Source: Cinclus cinclus (taxonomy: Eukaryota; Chordata; Aves; Passeriformes; Cinclidae). Taken from it: a stretch of 64,000 nucleotides of DNA. Below, one piece after another: positions 23,904 through 36,312 of the stretch. The translations under genes and the position numbers were made by a program. The notes beneath the pieces were generated by a model that did not search any database, had not been told where the DNA came from, and saw nothing but the letters and a program-made list of their open reading frames with translations. The stretch is from NCBI RefSeq assembly GCF_963662255.1, contig NC_085047.1, positions 55,364,006 to 55,428,005 of the forward strand, in the 5' to 3' direction. Within the stretch, counting starts at the first letter, position 1. Each line of letters opens with the position of its first letter.

Positions 23904-26900
23904 CATTTCTAACCATCTTCACAACAAAAGGATCCTCAAAAATATTTTGTTTTAAATTTGCAGCAGAGAGAACTATGTCACAGCCACACTACGAAGCCTG
24001 GACAAGGTACCCTCAGAAGCCATAGAGGAATGAGCCTCTAGGCATGACATAACCCTCTACCTGTAGAGGCATAAAATGAATTCACAACTGTGAAGATGAT
24101 GCCACCTGGACTACTTCCAGAGGCACGAAGACCATCATAAATTACCATGTGGCTGCCAGCCAAGATCTTGCAGCTGAGGCAGGTTTTCTGCTATCCAGCT
24201 GGGAGGATGAAGCACATCAGGAGAGGCAGACTGGGAGCCAGGGAAACAAGGAGAAAAAAACAGGAGAGCAAAGGACTAATGACTTCTAGCACTGAGTCTC
24301 ATCATATGATTAGATTCAGTAGCTAGAAAATGTAGCAGTACTTTTACTACTTTCCACTACTTCATCCTCTGATTTGGATCAGCTTTTCAAGCCATTGTAC
24401 CTCTTCATTTCTGTAAGCATGACCATTCTTGACTCTGTTTCATATCCTATTTTTACATCTACATTTTCTCAGTGTGTTCATCACTTGAAAAAAAAAAATA
24501 ATATTAAGCCAAAAAGCCATTTTCTGGAACCACCATGTGAGAGCTGCAGAGAAAGAGGCTGCCTTTGTTTCCTTCTTCCTGAGCTAGGTGAATAGAAGGA
24601 TAGAGAGAAACATGTCTCTTGAGAGGAACCACTGAAGAGGTTTTTACTGTAAAAAATATAATATGAGACTTTGGAGGAAGAACTACCAACTTTCTAGCTG
24701 CCTTACCTGCTCTCGTACCAGCTGCTCTCATGATTTATATGTATGATACACAGGTGCTAATAATATCAAATGTGTCCATCCTCTTCATACAACTGCTATT
24801 ATTGCAGCTTATCCAAGAAATGCACATTAACAGGGGAAGGAACCATGATTATCTGAAATGTGATAGCAAGCACAGCTTTTCTGTTCAGGGATTTTTAGTT
24901 GTTTCCTCATCCCTAAATCTGCTCATGTAATTTTGGAGAGCTCTGTGGATTTTCAGTTCCCTGTCACACTCTACAGCCGGTTCAAGGTAGCAAAATTTAA
25001 GAAGTGCTCTGGCTGCTTCAGCCATTTCAGTCTCAGAATGATTTGGTTTCAAATCAGAAAAATCAACACAGATCCATTAAAGAGAACCACCCATGTGACT
25101 GCTAAATAACTTAAAGAGGAAATTAAGAACTAGCAGATGGCACAAGAAGTCGTATATGGATTCATAAGCACCAATTTAATCTGCCTAACTTTTCCTAAAA
25201 TTTGTGAGGACACCAATCATGTAAATCAAGATGTTGTTCTGCACAAGTCAGCCCTTTTCTGGATGTATGTTAAGTTTGAACTGTTTGAATTGCTTTGCAT
25301 CTCTGGGGCTTGTCTGGGGAGGAAGTACTAAGCCCCAGGAGAAAAGCCCAGAGTCCAGGTGCACTTTCAACAGACGAGAGAATGGCTGTGCATGGCACAA
25401 TGTCTTTCTATGTGCCAAATAATACTGATCTTTTTTTCCTATTGCCATGCTGCATTGTAGACTCCTGTCTACTGTGCCATTCTCTGACATGTCTTTCAGC
25501 ACTTCATCTCCCCTTGGAAACCTGCACTTGCAGTCCTTTCTCAGTGGCTGCTGCCCAGAATCCATTCCATATCAATATTCCCTCTACATGCATCAATGGG
25601 TCCTGAATTTAATCCTTCTACCTCCGTGGGTACAGGGAGTTTTTAATTCTTCTGACTGAATGGGTACATCTACTTTAGGGTTTCAGTTTGGACTGGGAGC
25701 ATGCTCTGAAGCGAATCTCCAGGCTGTCCCCACATAATGTGCCTTTGGTTCACATCACAGAATGGGCTCAGAGCACATGGACTGGATTCCTTTCAAACAA
25801 AGCTTGCAGAAATTGTGCCTATGGAGCCAACCTGCCCCATGAACCAATGGATGTGCTGTGAATGGCCCGGACTAGAGTCAGCAGGGAATAAACCTCCCTG
25901 GAGCACGTCTGGTGTGGGTGTCAGGGCCTCAGCCACAATTCTTTTGCTTAACAAACCTCTTATTGATCTACACTGCCTGCTAATACAGATGTGGTCAGCA
26001 AATGCTATAGAAAGTCTAGGCTAAATTCCGAGCCTAAAGTCTTAAAAATGGGTGTTAAAAAAAATCTTGCTTAAAGCAATAGAAAAGACATCTGGCTGTT
26101 GACATATAAATCTTATCTTTGTGCGAATACGGCTAACCTGCAATACAAGCGTTCCCAGAAGCACAGCTTATTTCTGGTGTAACCTGAGTTTACATTTGGT
26201 CTTTCACTAGTATAAATATTTTAGTAAAAGAGGCCAGATCACAAATGGCACAGTTCTTATGGTAAACTTTTAAGTCTAAACTGTTTCCAGAGTGAGTGAG
26301 ATTCAGTCCTTCATCCACAGTCTAACTGACTGGCATGAGACCACTGCAAAACTGAAGATGGAGATCAAGGCTGGGCAGAACATCAGAAGGATGCTCCTTG
26401 CTGAAGGAGAGACAAATCTGTGACCTATCCTGAGGACCTCTAAAACTATGGCAATTATTGAGCAGGTGCTTTTTATGCTAAAAAATTAAGTGTAAATGTT
26501 GCTCTCCTAAGAGCTATTAGAAAACTCAGCATGGAGAAAGTTCTCCTTTTGCCTTTGGGGAAACCAGTAAGTGTGATAATCCCACAAAATTAGCATGTAA
26601 TTAAATATTCACTTGTAAGACACAGGAAACGTTGTCATGTACAACATTTGGGGCTGTTTACCTTTTCACTGGTTTTATGCTGATGTGATCCTGGCTTACT
26701 ATAATACAGCTGCTTCTGATTTGCAGCACTGCAAGCGTTAAGTCTGGCTGCTTAGGTGCGTGGATATTTCAAAAGACATGAGGCCAGTGGGTAAACAGAT
26801 TTACTCAAGGATAACACTGGTCTCTTTGAAACCTAGTGTGCTTCATCCCATTTCTGTTATAAAATGAAAATCACAAAAAAAATAAAAGTAACAGCTCCAT

Positions 26901-29900
26901 CTCCATGTACAGAAAAATATTTTACATGATGTGACACCGCTGGGAACTGGCAGCTCTCTCTGTTCAAATCTATCAATCTAATACCTTTTCAAAATAATTC
27001 CCTGTATTACTGCCACCACGCCTTCTAGTCCAAGCTTCAGGCTTTGATCTAAGAACAAATTTCTCTTGAAAAAGCCAGCTGTTAATGTGTAAACTCATAT
27101 GTTGACGATGTGCTTAAATGCTTTCCCAAACTGGTCCCTGGAACTGGTGGAACATGACATAGAAAGTCCAGTGTATTCATTTTTGGAGCAGACATCCTCA
27201 CTGCACACATTAGCACACACAGTTCCCCATCAGCACCATTCACACAAATTACTTCCTTCAATATCAGTGCCATTATTTATGCCAGTACTCCTATGAGCCC
27301 CTGACCAGTAATCTTCCTTTGTTCTTCACCTCAGACCAGTTTCTTTGCTTAAAATTTTGATTGGCCAAATCAGAGGACTGAAATAATAACTGATGGTCAT
27401 CTGCATTGTACAAATAAAGAAGATCAAAAAAGCCTCAGAGAATAAAATAAACAGCGGATGCCTTGAAAGCAATACCCAAAACACTTGGAAGATGTTTGCT
27501 CTACTGTGAATTCTCAGTATATTTTCAAGGAGACAGAGGGTGTATGTAAAAGTAATTTACTGATTAAAACCATTTAGCTGCTCTGCTAAGGATGAATTGC
27601 TGTGAATACTGCAGAAGACTTCTGAATTTTGAAAAAACTTTTATATTGCTTTGAGGCTGCTGAGAGAGCCCTCTCTGCTGTAGCAACTTCATACAGTGAG
27701 TTTGAAACTCCTTATATGACTTTTGTTTTGCAATTATCATTATGAAATATTTGTGTTTTGTTGATTTCAAAAAGCCCCAGGAACGGACTAGGATCCCATT
27801 ATGTGAGGATTATACAAGCACAGAAGAAAATGCACAGCAGTGTTAAAAGTAATCCTCAAGTTGCACTTTGTCTGAATATGTTGTATTTGGAGATTACTTT
27901 GTAAGCATTTTTTCCAAGCATCTACCACTTGGATAATGCACTGAAATACCTTCGGGGAGTCTCTGCATGACAACATGCATTCATGCTAGAAACAGTAAAT
28001 TTAAAGCTCTCTCCCATATTACACAATAGTATTAAGCCCTTTGAGTTCTGTTAAAATGAAAATATCTCAGGACTGTTGTTCTTCTGCTAAGCATATTTTA
28101 AAGCCTAAATGAAATAAAATTATATCATGAACTACATACTCTATAATTTAATTATGTAGTTGTGTCATATTAAACTATGAGCAGGATTTCTGAAAAAGTC
28201 AGACTCAGAAATAATTCTCCATTTATGATTCACGCTAGGATGTTTTATCGTTAGCAGTGCAGATCAAAGAAAGAACATGTAGAAAAGCTGGAGAGTATTT
28301 CTTTGCACACTAGAATGAGAGTTTTGTTAATATAAAGCACAAGAGAAGCCTCTTTATTTAGATGCCTATTTAGTAGCTGAGTCACGTACATATTGTTGGA
28401 CATGAAGGAAAGTTTTAGAACAGCCTCACAAAATCTTACCTCCCTGGGGTATTTTTTAATTGAAAATATCAGCAGTGTTTTCATTATCATAGCAAAGGAC
28501 AGGCAGTGAGTTCTGTACCTTTCCTGGCTTATGACCACAGTAATTTTGCAGAAATGCTTTAGGATAACATATCAAACAGAAAACAAGCAATTCACTAGCT
28601 CTTCCAATTTTTACTCAAGTGTGTGCCTGCAATGCTCTCTGTCAGCATATCTGAGCCCCTCTCTGCCTCATACGTGTGTTTCCCCTGCACCGGAGGCTGC
28701 AGTGCCATTGCACACATCACCAGCACAGAGAGGCAGACAAAGCACCATGGCAGAGGATGCCAAGAGCCATACCTGAACCCAGAACAAGGACAGGAATCTC
28801 CATTCCTTCCACTGTCTCCTCCTTCTTCCCAGGTGTCATCCTTCCAGAAAAGGGTGAATATCCTCAGTGCTGGGACAGTGTTTCCCTCCCCTCCAATGTC
28901 TCCAGTCTGCGAGAGGATGGTGATGCAACAGCAGGGAGGGAAAGCAACTCCAGCTCAAAGTGTTGAGGATTCCAGGAGCTAGTGTCAGTGAGGCATGGGG
29001 AATGAGGGGCCACCATGATGTGGGAGCTACTCTGACCAAAGGAACCTGCTAGGATGTTGAACTTCCCAGGATCATATCCCCACAGTGGGTCCCATCCAAA
29101 AAGACCCTGACTCAACTGGGAGGAATGCTGCCGGACTAATAAAAAGGCACTGTATTTGTAACAAATTGTTCTTACCTCTGTAGCATAAGAAGATCTTCAA
29201 GGACTCAGGCCAACCAAAGCAGTGACTCCAGCAGGGACAGGGTGAAACTTCCTTTGTCATGGGCCACCTGAGTCTGCATCTTTCCCCATTCCATCTCAGT
29301 CACCCAGGGGACTAGGTCTGCAAGGACACCTCGAGATGTGGGAGCCCTGAGAATTTATACAGGTGGATGATGACAGATTGACCTTTATTATGTACTCTTC
29401 TTGTAATAACTCATAATACACCCTTTGTCTCCCTGACCACTAATAAGCAGGGAGCTAATGCTAGCTCTCTCTTAGGAGGAAGCTGTTAGGTACAGACATT
29501 TTGTTGTATACTCGTACATAGCTGATCTTCTTTTTCCTCTTGTGCCTCACCTTGCAGTGAATTCCTGGTTCCTGTGTGTCTGCTTTTCTGCAAGCATTGC
29601 CATTTTCGTGACTCAGTCACCCACATTTTAAAATCTTCATGCAAGTCTTCTCAGCTACCTACAGTATTACTATCCTATATAATTTTTAATCACTCATAAA
29701 TGTTGATACCTTGTACCATAATTTTTACTAGGTCGTCTATGAACATGATGACCTACACAAGTGCTTTATGAATACCTTCAGGAAGTCTTTCTCCATTGTA
29801 TAAATAAATAACTTTTCCTTGTCCTCTTTCTGAACTTTTAATCAAACTTCAACCCTCCACTTGATTCCGGTACAGTTTGAGAGTTATGAATTAAGATTTT

Positions 29901-31828
29901 TGAAAAATTCAATGCACTATTTTAACCATATAGGATTTACCTGCTGCCCGCCTGTGGGCAAGAAACCCTAAATTTTAGGTTTGGCTCTAGCCAGAGTCTT
30001 GAAAGAAACTCTACATTTAAAGCAAATGTTTTTAAATTTTCTGTCTTCATATAGTCCCTGGGGGAATCATAACAATAAACAAGCAAAAGAAAATTTTCAC
30101 TTTGGCCTGAAGAATTACTTTCAGCTTCACATGTGCCAAGTTTTGTGAACAAGCTTATTCTCCCCATTATGTCAGCATGCTGCATACCTGATTTGTGGGG
30201 GTAATCAGGTACTCAGATGACCTAAACTGCAATTACTGGTGCTGGCAGATTACATATGGGAAACTAAGACCAAGCCATAAAAATTTGATCTATTGTGTCC
30301 ATAGTCATAATAAAACAGTTGTGGTTGGTGATTGATTATAGGAATATTAAAAATGCAGAAAAAGAAAAAAAAAACTGCTTTAAATTGCATTGTATTCTTG
30401 TGTTCAGGGAAAAAATGATTACTGTTATCTTGACATGTTTATCACTTTGAGGCTGAGCCAGTCGCTATCGTGTGAGTTCATTCTGTCCCATAGCTGACAA
30501 ATTCTATCATGTACTATAAAAATCATTATGGCTCACTTTTGCAGCTGCAATAAAACAGGAAAGCAAATACAGCAACCATTTATATTTACGACTTTAGTCC
30601 TAACACACATCCAGCAAAATTGACTGAAAACTTTAGACAGAAAACAAGATAGATCCTCAACTTGGATACACAGATTTTATTCCAGAACTGGTCTCAATGG
30701 CAATCATTGATATTTGTGTAAGAAGAAGAGGAAACAGAAACAGAGGCAATATATTGACCTCATGTAGTGCTGATGTCATTTGTTTGCCAGGGACTTCTCT
30801 GTATTTTTCAGCATTTTTACTTCTTTCTTTTGGAGGGAGTCTTGGAGGTCTGAAGGTGTCCCCTGGCTGCACCTCCTATGTGAATTTTCTCACCATGGCA
30901 CATTTTGCAGCTCCACTTTCTGCAGAAGTGTTCTCCCTCAGGGCCTTCTTCCCCGAGCACTGTTCCATGGGTATGCGCGGGTTGCTGCCACACCACCAGC
31001 GTGCTGCTCAAACCCCAATCCCCCAGCTGTCCCCGTAACCTGACACTGGTTACACCTGGGTTGTGCTCTACCATGCACAAGCTGCTCCCTCATCAAAGAA
31101 TGCCAGGGTACTTTTGGATACTTCAGCCAGGAGTAGGACAAACTGGCTTTGGAAATGTCCAGTCCTTGAACATTTCCCTGTAGACATGCATCAATTCAGT
31201 GGTATGGTCAATCATAGAAACAACAACTCCTACTTTTGTGGAAATTATGTGGGATTTGTTGTATGCCTCAGTTCTGCTCCTCAACTAGGACCAGATGTAC
31301 ATCATCTTGGTGTCAATTTGCACCTTCCCTTAACAGCCTGCTGCCAGACTCCCACCCTTTAGACTGAGGGACTGAAACAGTTGAGCAATCTCACATAGCT
31401 CACTTTTAGCTTTTTTCCTCATTCATCATGCTTGAAAATGCTTGAAATATCTCTTGGGTTTGATCGCAGAAACTAAATCAGGAATATTTCACACTCCTCA
31501 TTTAGCTTTCATGGAAAAAAAAAGATCAAAACTGCAACATGGCCATGAACACCTGCAGCATTAGAAGATGCAGATGGCCTTTGCTCACATTTATAAATAC
31601 ACAGGTGTGTTTCAAGAAGCAAGAACGATGGGTTTCACCTGTTTTTCTCAGTTCAGGATGTTGTAATTTCCAAACTCTAAAAGCATCCCAAGCAAACAGT
31701 GAAGATAAATACACAACATTGAACTACAACAAGGGACTTCAGGGCCCATCTCAACCCTTCACACCAGTGTCTTCATGGACTCACATCCCATCAAGGGTGT
31801 ACATGAGGACTGGCTTGGTCAGATGACC
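23904..31828. other. Non-coding stretch, no gene recognised
   Basis: Open frames reach 119 codons (28623-28982, plus), 113 codons (30697-31038, plus) and about 105/103 codons on opposite strands at 25.25-25.6 kb. All overlap other-frame or opposite-strand frames of similar length and none is recognised. The 28.6-29.1 kb and 30.8-31.1 kb parts are moderately GC-richer, which explains the longer frames there. The remainder is plain AT-rich sequence with no transposon or RNA gene noticed. Confidence 0.6.
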
Positions 31829-31843
31829 GAATTCGGCACCAGG
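31829..31843 (+). other. cDNA-adapter-like 15-mer followed by a splice-donor-like word
   Basis: The bases gaattcggcaccagg differ at one position from the EcoRI cDNA-cloning adapter with core GAATTCGGCACGAGG. They run into gtaaga, so caggtaaga also reads as a strong 5' splice donor. Either resemblance may be chance. There is no sequence break, vector or poly-A next to it. Confidence 0.25.
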
Positions 31844-34800
31844 TAAGATCCATCATGAGACACCATCCTTGGAAGACTCAACCTCATCTATGATGGGCTG
31901 GAAAAATATAAAACAAGTATTATACCCAGGACATCTCTTCCATGTTTAAACACACTCTCCAGATGATTCACCAAAAGCTGCATCAGTCAAATTCTCTTAA
32001 AGCCACCGTTCATGGTTGATGTTAACTGTCCATAAATATTACCCATTCAGGAGCCTGAGCCCCAAGATAAGTGTAGGTAGGCTGAGTTAATACATTGCCA
32101 CAAAGTACTGAAGGTTCATCTAAAAAACAGAAAAAAAATCCCAATTCAGGAGAAATAAAGACATTTACAGCCTAATGCAGCAAGTGATGCCAGAAGACCT
32201 AGCAAGGATCAGCTCCCAGCATCTCATCCAGTAACTGTTTTCTCAGAACAGCTTTTAAACAGAACAAAACTAAAAGTACTTCTATGCTCTTTTCCCTTTT
32301 TTACTGGGAGCCTCAGGAATATAACCACATGAAATACTTCAGCACTGATTGGCAAGTTTTTGTATTGATTGGCTTCAGAGGCTGATAAGATAAGACAGAG
32401 TCAACTAAATGAGAGCCACTACAAAAATCTACTGGAGTGTTATCTGCAGAGATAAACTCCCCAAACTCAAAGCCATTCTATTCAGTAGATCTTTTATCTA
32501 AACATATCCCGATATTGTTGACAGTATTGTGCACAAACATAACATGGGATACTAACAAAAGTGCTTTGTTTAAAAAGGGTAACTACTGTCCTGGGGAGAA
32601 AAGAAAGTAAATAGCCTGGACTTTAAACCCAGAAGTAAGAAGTGGGAGACTTGTATTAACACCTGCCATCCCTTATCTGTAATTCAAGCTCTCCTTCACC
32701 CTCAAATCATAAAAAGTAAACTCCATGATAGTTTTGTTAAATGCCTCACATCCCATCATACTGACCACGTTAGCCATAACCTCCTACAGAGGAGCAGCTG
32801 GATATTGGATGCCCTGTCTAGAAAAAATGCTTTCCTTAAGCTGTGTTCTCTGCTTATCTTCCTTCTTCTTACTTTGTCATGTTATTTTTTAGCTATTGTA
32901 CTGTATCTGCCTGAAGCCCTCCCTCAGTTTTCACACAGCTCTTTTGGAAGTGAAAAATCTTGCTGACTCGGTAGGGGTTTTGGCTGATTAAAACCCAAGT
33001 AAGGGAGGCAGGGCAAAGTCCAGATTTTTTTGCTTCAGCCTCTCACTGCTCAGTCCTGCTCAGCTTTGGGACCCACAATTCCAAAATTCTGTATTTTCTA
33101 TAGTGTGGAAATACCAGCTGTTGGAAGTGATTTGCGGGTATACAGGACATGAGGAGAACGTCCTGTGATACATGACCTGTTGGGATCTGTCAGATGCACA
33201 GCACTCATTTAAGGCAGATGTCCAGGAAAGAATCCAGCCCAGCCATGGGCTTGTGCATCAACCTGAAATAAATAATAACTCTAAAGAGGGAAAAAGGAGT
33301 TTGAACACACTGTGTGCTCTGAATTTCCTCAGAGGGGCTCGCCTGGGAAAAGCAAGAAGCATTCCTCACCCTGCTCTGGCTCACACTGACAGGAGGTTAA
33401 GCTGCAGGGATGTTCTAGTATACTGAACTAGGCAAGGGGTTTTCAGAGCTGTTATCTATTTTAAAATAAACATTCCAGTGTGTATTGTTATCATATTTTG
33501 TCATGTTCTCATAATTTATAAAAAAATAAATAAAGGCTTCTGAATATCAGTTTCAGGGGGTATTTGTATAGAATCTGGCTCACATACCAAAAAAATAAAA
33601 CCCAAAATCTGTTCACTCTTCTATTCAGTTTTTTATCTAAAAACAACTTTAGATCTCAAGAATACAACTGCTCCTTGAGACTCATGCAAATACTTATTAT
33701 TAAGCATACATGGCAAGACAGATGAAAGCCACATCTAGTATTCTTCCTTTTAGGGTTGTCATTGCACAAAATAAAGGTCTCTCACCTAATATCTTAAATC
33801 TAGAAAGTTCAAACTACCCAAGAAAATTTTAAAAATTGTTTCAGGCAGTCTTTCCCTTCATTTATGATAATGCATGCCAAAAAAATAATAGTTTTCTGTG
33901 CATCCCAGAATCTGCTCACAGCCTTATGGCACCAGATCTGGAATGCTGATGCTCCCTGCAGAGCTCACACAGTACAGTCATGGTTTAGATTTTTATGGAG
34001 ATTAAGTAGTATATGAATTCCTTAGATAACAAAGCAGCAGCAAAGCCTAGTGAACTTCAACTGCCTCAAAACAAAAATGCCAGGAAACAACCAACTGGCT
34101 GTGTAAGAGCTTCCTACCCTTGGCCTCTGCTAAAATCCAGGTAGCTGAGCAGATAAGCAGAGCTTTGTTACCATTCAGCTCTTAGCAAAGCAGCAGTACA
34201 CATTCAAAGCTGATGTTATCTTAACAATTCTATAATAAAAGTTCTGCCTTCCAAGCCAGTGCAAAGGTTATCAGCTTGTTTCTGAAACACAAATTTGCTA
34301 TAAATCTTCAAGAGAGCTGGAACAACTGAGGTGTCATTTTTGCAGGTGCCAAGGGGAGAGGAGGGCTGGTCTCCAGAATGCCATGCAGCTAGTGAAGGGG
34401 CCAAACTCCAGCCTCACATTCCCTTCAGAGGGAGAAATGTTGACTTTTGCGTGCCGTGTCACATAGGTTATCATGTCAAAAGGAGAAAGCCCATTGGAAA
34501 TCTCAGGAATTTGTGTCTCTGCTTGGATATCTCTCAGACTTGAAAATGGGAGCTCCTTTGTGGGATCATGGATTTATAAGTCACTCTTATTAAGTTTGTT
34601 CTGGATTTTGGTCTCCATTTTGTCTTCTCCTACCTAGAGGAGGGGCAGGTTTCCAAGGGCTTAATGCCTAGGCAGGGGTAAAGAAAAGGGGTATCCAAGT
34701 GCTAAGAGGACTTCACGAATCAGTATTTGCCTACTCACTCTTGTGCCTCGGCAGGAGCTAGGCAATTCTGAATACCTGCAAACAGTTGTGTACTTTGAGA

Positions 34801-36180
34801 CCTTTAGGAAAACCTGTCCCTTAACACTGTGTAATTGTTGAATGTTTTATAATTATCCACGCCTTTAAATTGTGACTAATGATAAAAAAACTAAGAATTT
34901 CCTTGGCTGCTGAACATTGAAAGCTGTTATATTTCTTTTCTAATTACTTATTTACATCTAAGTTGCAAGGTTCAATTAGCTGTGCATATGATTTATCACT
35001 GAGACGAAAGAATTGAGTACAAATTTAAGTGAAACCCAAGAACACATTAATAGAGTTTTTCTAAAATTTAAGCAATTGGTTAAACACTCAAGGACTTTGC
35101 ACCTTCGATATGGATGAGTCAGTTCTAACACAATGCATTAGCAAAGATTAGTTTCATATGCTAAAACTGAGTCACACACTAAAAAAATGAAAAACACCCT
35201 ATATTTTGTGTCCAGGAGTGCTTTGCATCCTGAGTTGGACAGAACAAATGAAGACGAGAGTCTGTCTGCAATCTTTACTCAAAAGAAACAGAGCTGAAGT
35301 TGAAATTGGCTCAGCAGATAGCTGCTAGTAGTAGGAGAATGAGAATTGCATCAGGTCGTATTTAAACCATGTATCCCATGATGAATTTATTCACAGCCAA
35401 CAAAAACAAGATTCTAATATTTTGTTCTCTTATAGGCTGTGTGCTTTAAGGGAGACTAAAAATCCATCTCTTGAAAAAACAAGGCACCACTGGGCTTTGT
35501 TTTCCTTCCACACCTGAATTCTTGCTTTAAAGCAATTGTATTCATTGACCCATATTCACAAGCTGCTTCATTTGGGCATACTGAAAAAAAAAATTGATCA
35601 TTTCTGCTACCGAGTGTGCCCTTTCCATGTGGAAAATCATTAAAATCTCAAAGACATTTCAGGTCTGATGGGAGGTGTCTTTCACTAAGTTTAATAAAAT
35701 CATACATATGAGGAAATGTTGACAGAATGTTTCTCAGCTGTAAATTACCCACAAATGTGAAATTGTTCTGTGTTAATGGTGGTGCTGCTTAAAAAAATAT
35801 TTACTGATGATTTGTCTCCCAAAGCCACATAGGTGCTGATTCTGTTTCTTTCATTTCTACATCCTCTTTGTACAATAAAATATCTTCCCTGAGAACTTTT
35901 GATTTATTGAATCCCACCTTTTCTTACAACAATTTTTGTCTATATCTCTGTTCATTGACACACTTTGATTCTTATGGGAAAAAAATTAAATTAACATTTA
36001 ACAATGAGTTCTTTTGGCATCTAGTGTAGACCTCTTCAATACATAAAAGATGCAATGGAGAGTGCATATTCATATTTGTGTGCATCCTGCTTGCTGTATT
36101 CAAATACAATAATTAAGGTGGACTACCACTGTTTCATGCAGCTGTGTGGATATCTATTGCAATGTATCTATTATATCTAT
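31844..36180. other. Non-coding stretch, very poor in open frames
   Basis: Apart from one 84-codon plus frame (33172-33426), a 70-codon plus and a 62-codon minus frame around 34.2-34.5 kb, and one starting at 36055, no frame of 60 codons or more exists. Coding sequence is therefore particularly unlikely here. The 34.8-35.2 kb part is AT-rich with many TAAT-type words and two AP-1-like sites. No transposon was recognised until the CR1 tail that follows. Confidence 0.65.
35115..35174. promoter_or_regulatory. Pair of AP-1-like sites (candidate enhancer fragment)
   Basis: TGAGTCA occurs at 35115-35121 and again at 35168-35174, 53 bases apart (about five helical turns). Each is a perfect match to the AP-1 (Fos/Jun) consensus. 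They are separated by AT-rich sequence with an aatgcatta word. Two such 7-mers close together can occur by chance, and nothing shows that this is active. Confidence 0.2.
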
Positions 36181-36312
36181 GGCAGTGTTCAAGGTCAGGT
36201 TGGATGGGAGTTCGAGCAACCTGGTCAAGTGGAAGGCATCTCTGTTTGTGACAGAGGGGTTGGAATTAGATAATCTTTAAGGTCCCTTGCAACTTAAACC
36301 ATTATATGATTC
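36181..36312 (+). mobile_element. CR1 LINE 3' end (5'-truncated copy)
   Basis: The segment follows the avian CR1 3' untranslated end in order: ggcagtgttcaaggtcagg, ttggatgggagttcgagcaa, cctggtcaagtggaaggc, gaggggttggaattagat, aatctttaaggtccctt, and the terminal attatatgattcc that corresponds to the CR1 octamer-type tail. About 130 bases survive, which fits the severe 5' truncation typical of CR1. CR1 uses no poly-A tail and usually makes no clear target duplication, and none is seen. It carries no coding sequence. This is the clearest evidence that the window is avian. Confidence 0.92.
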
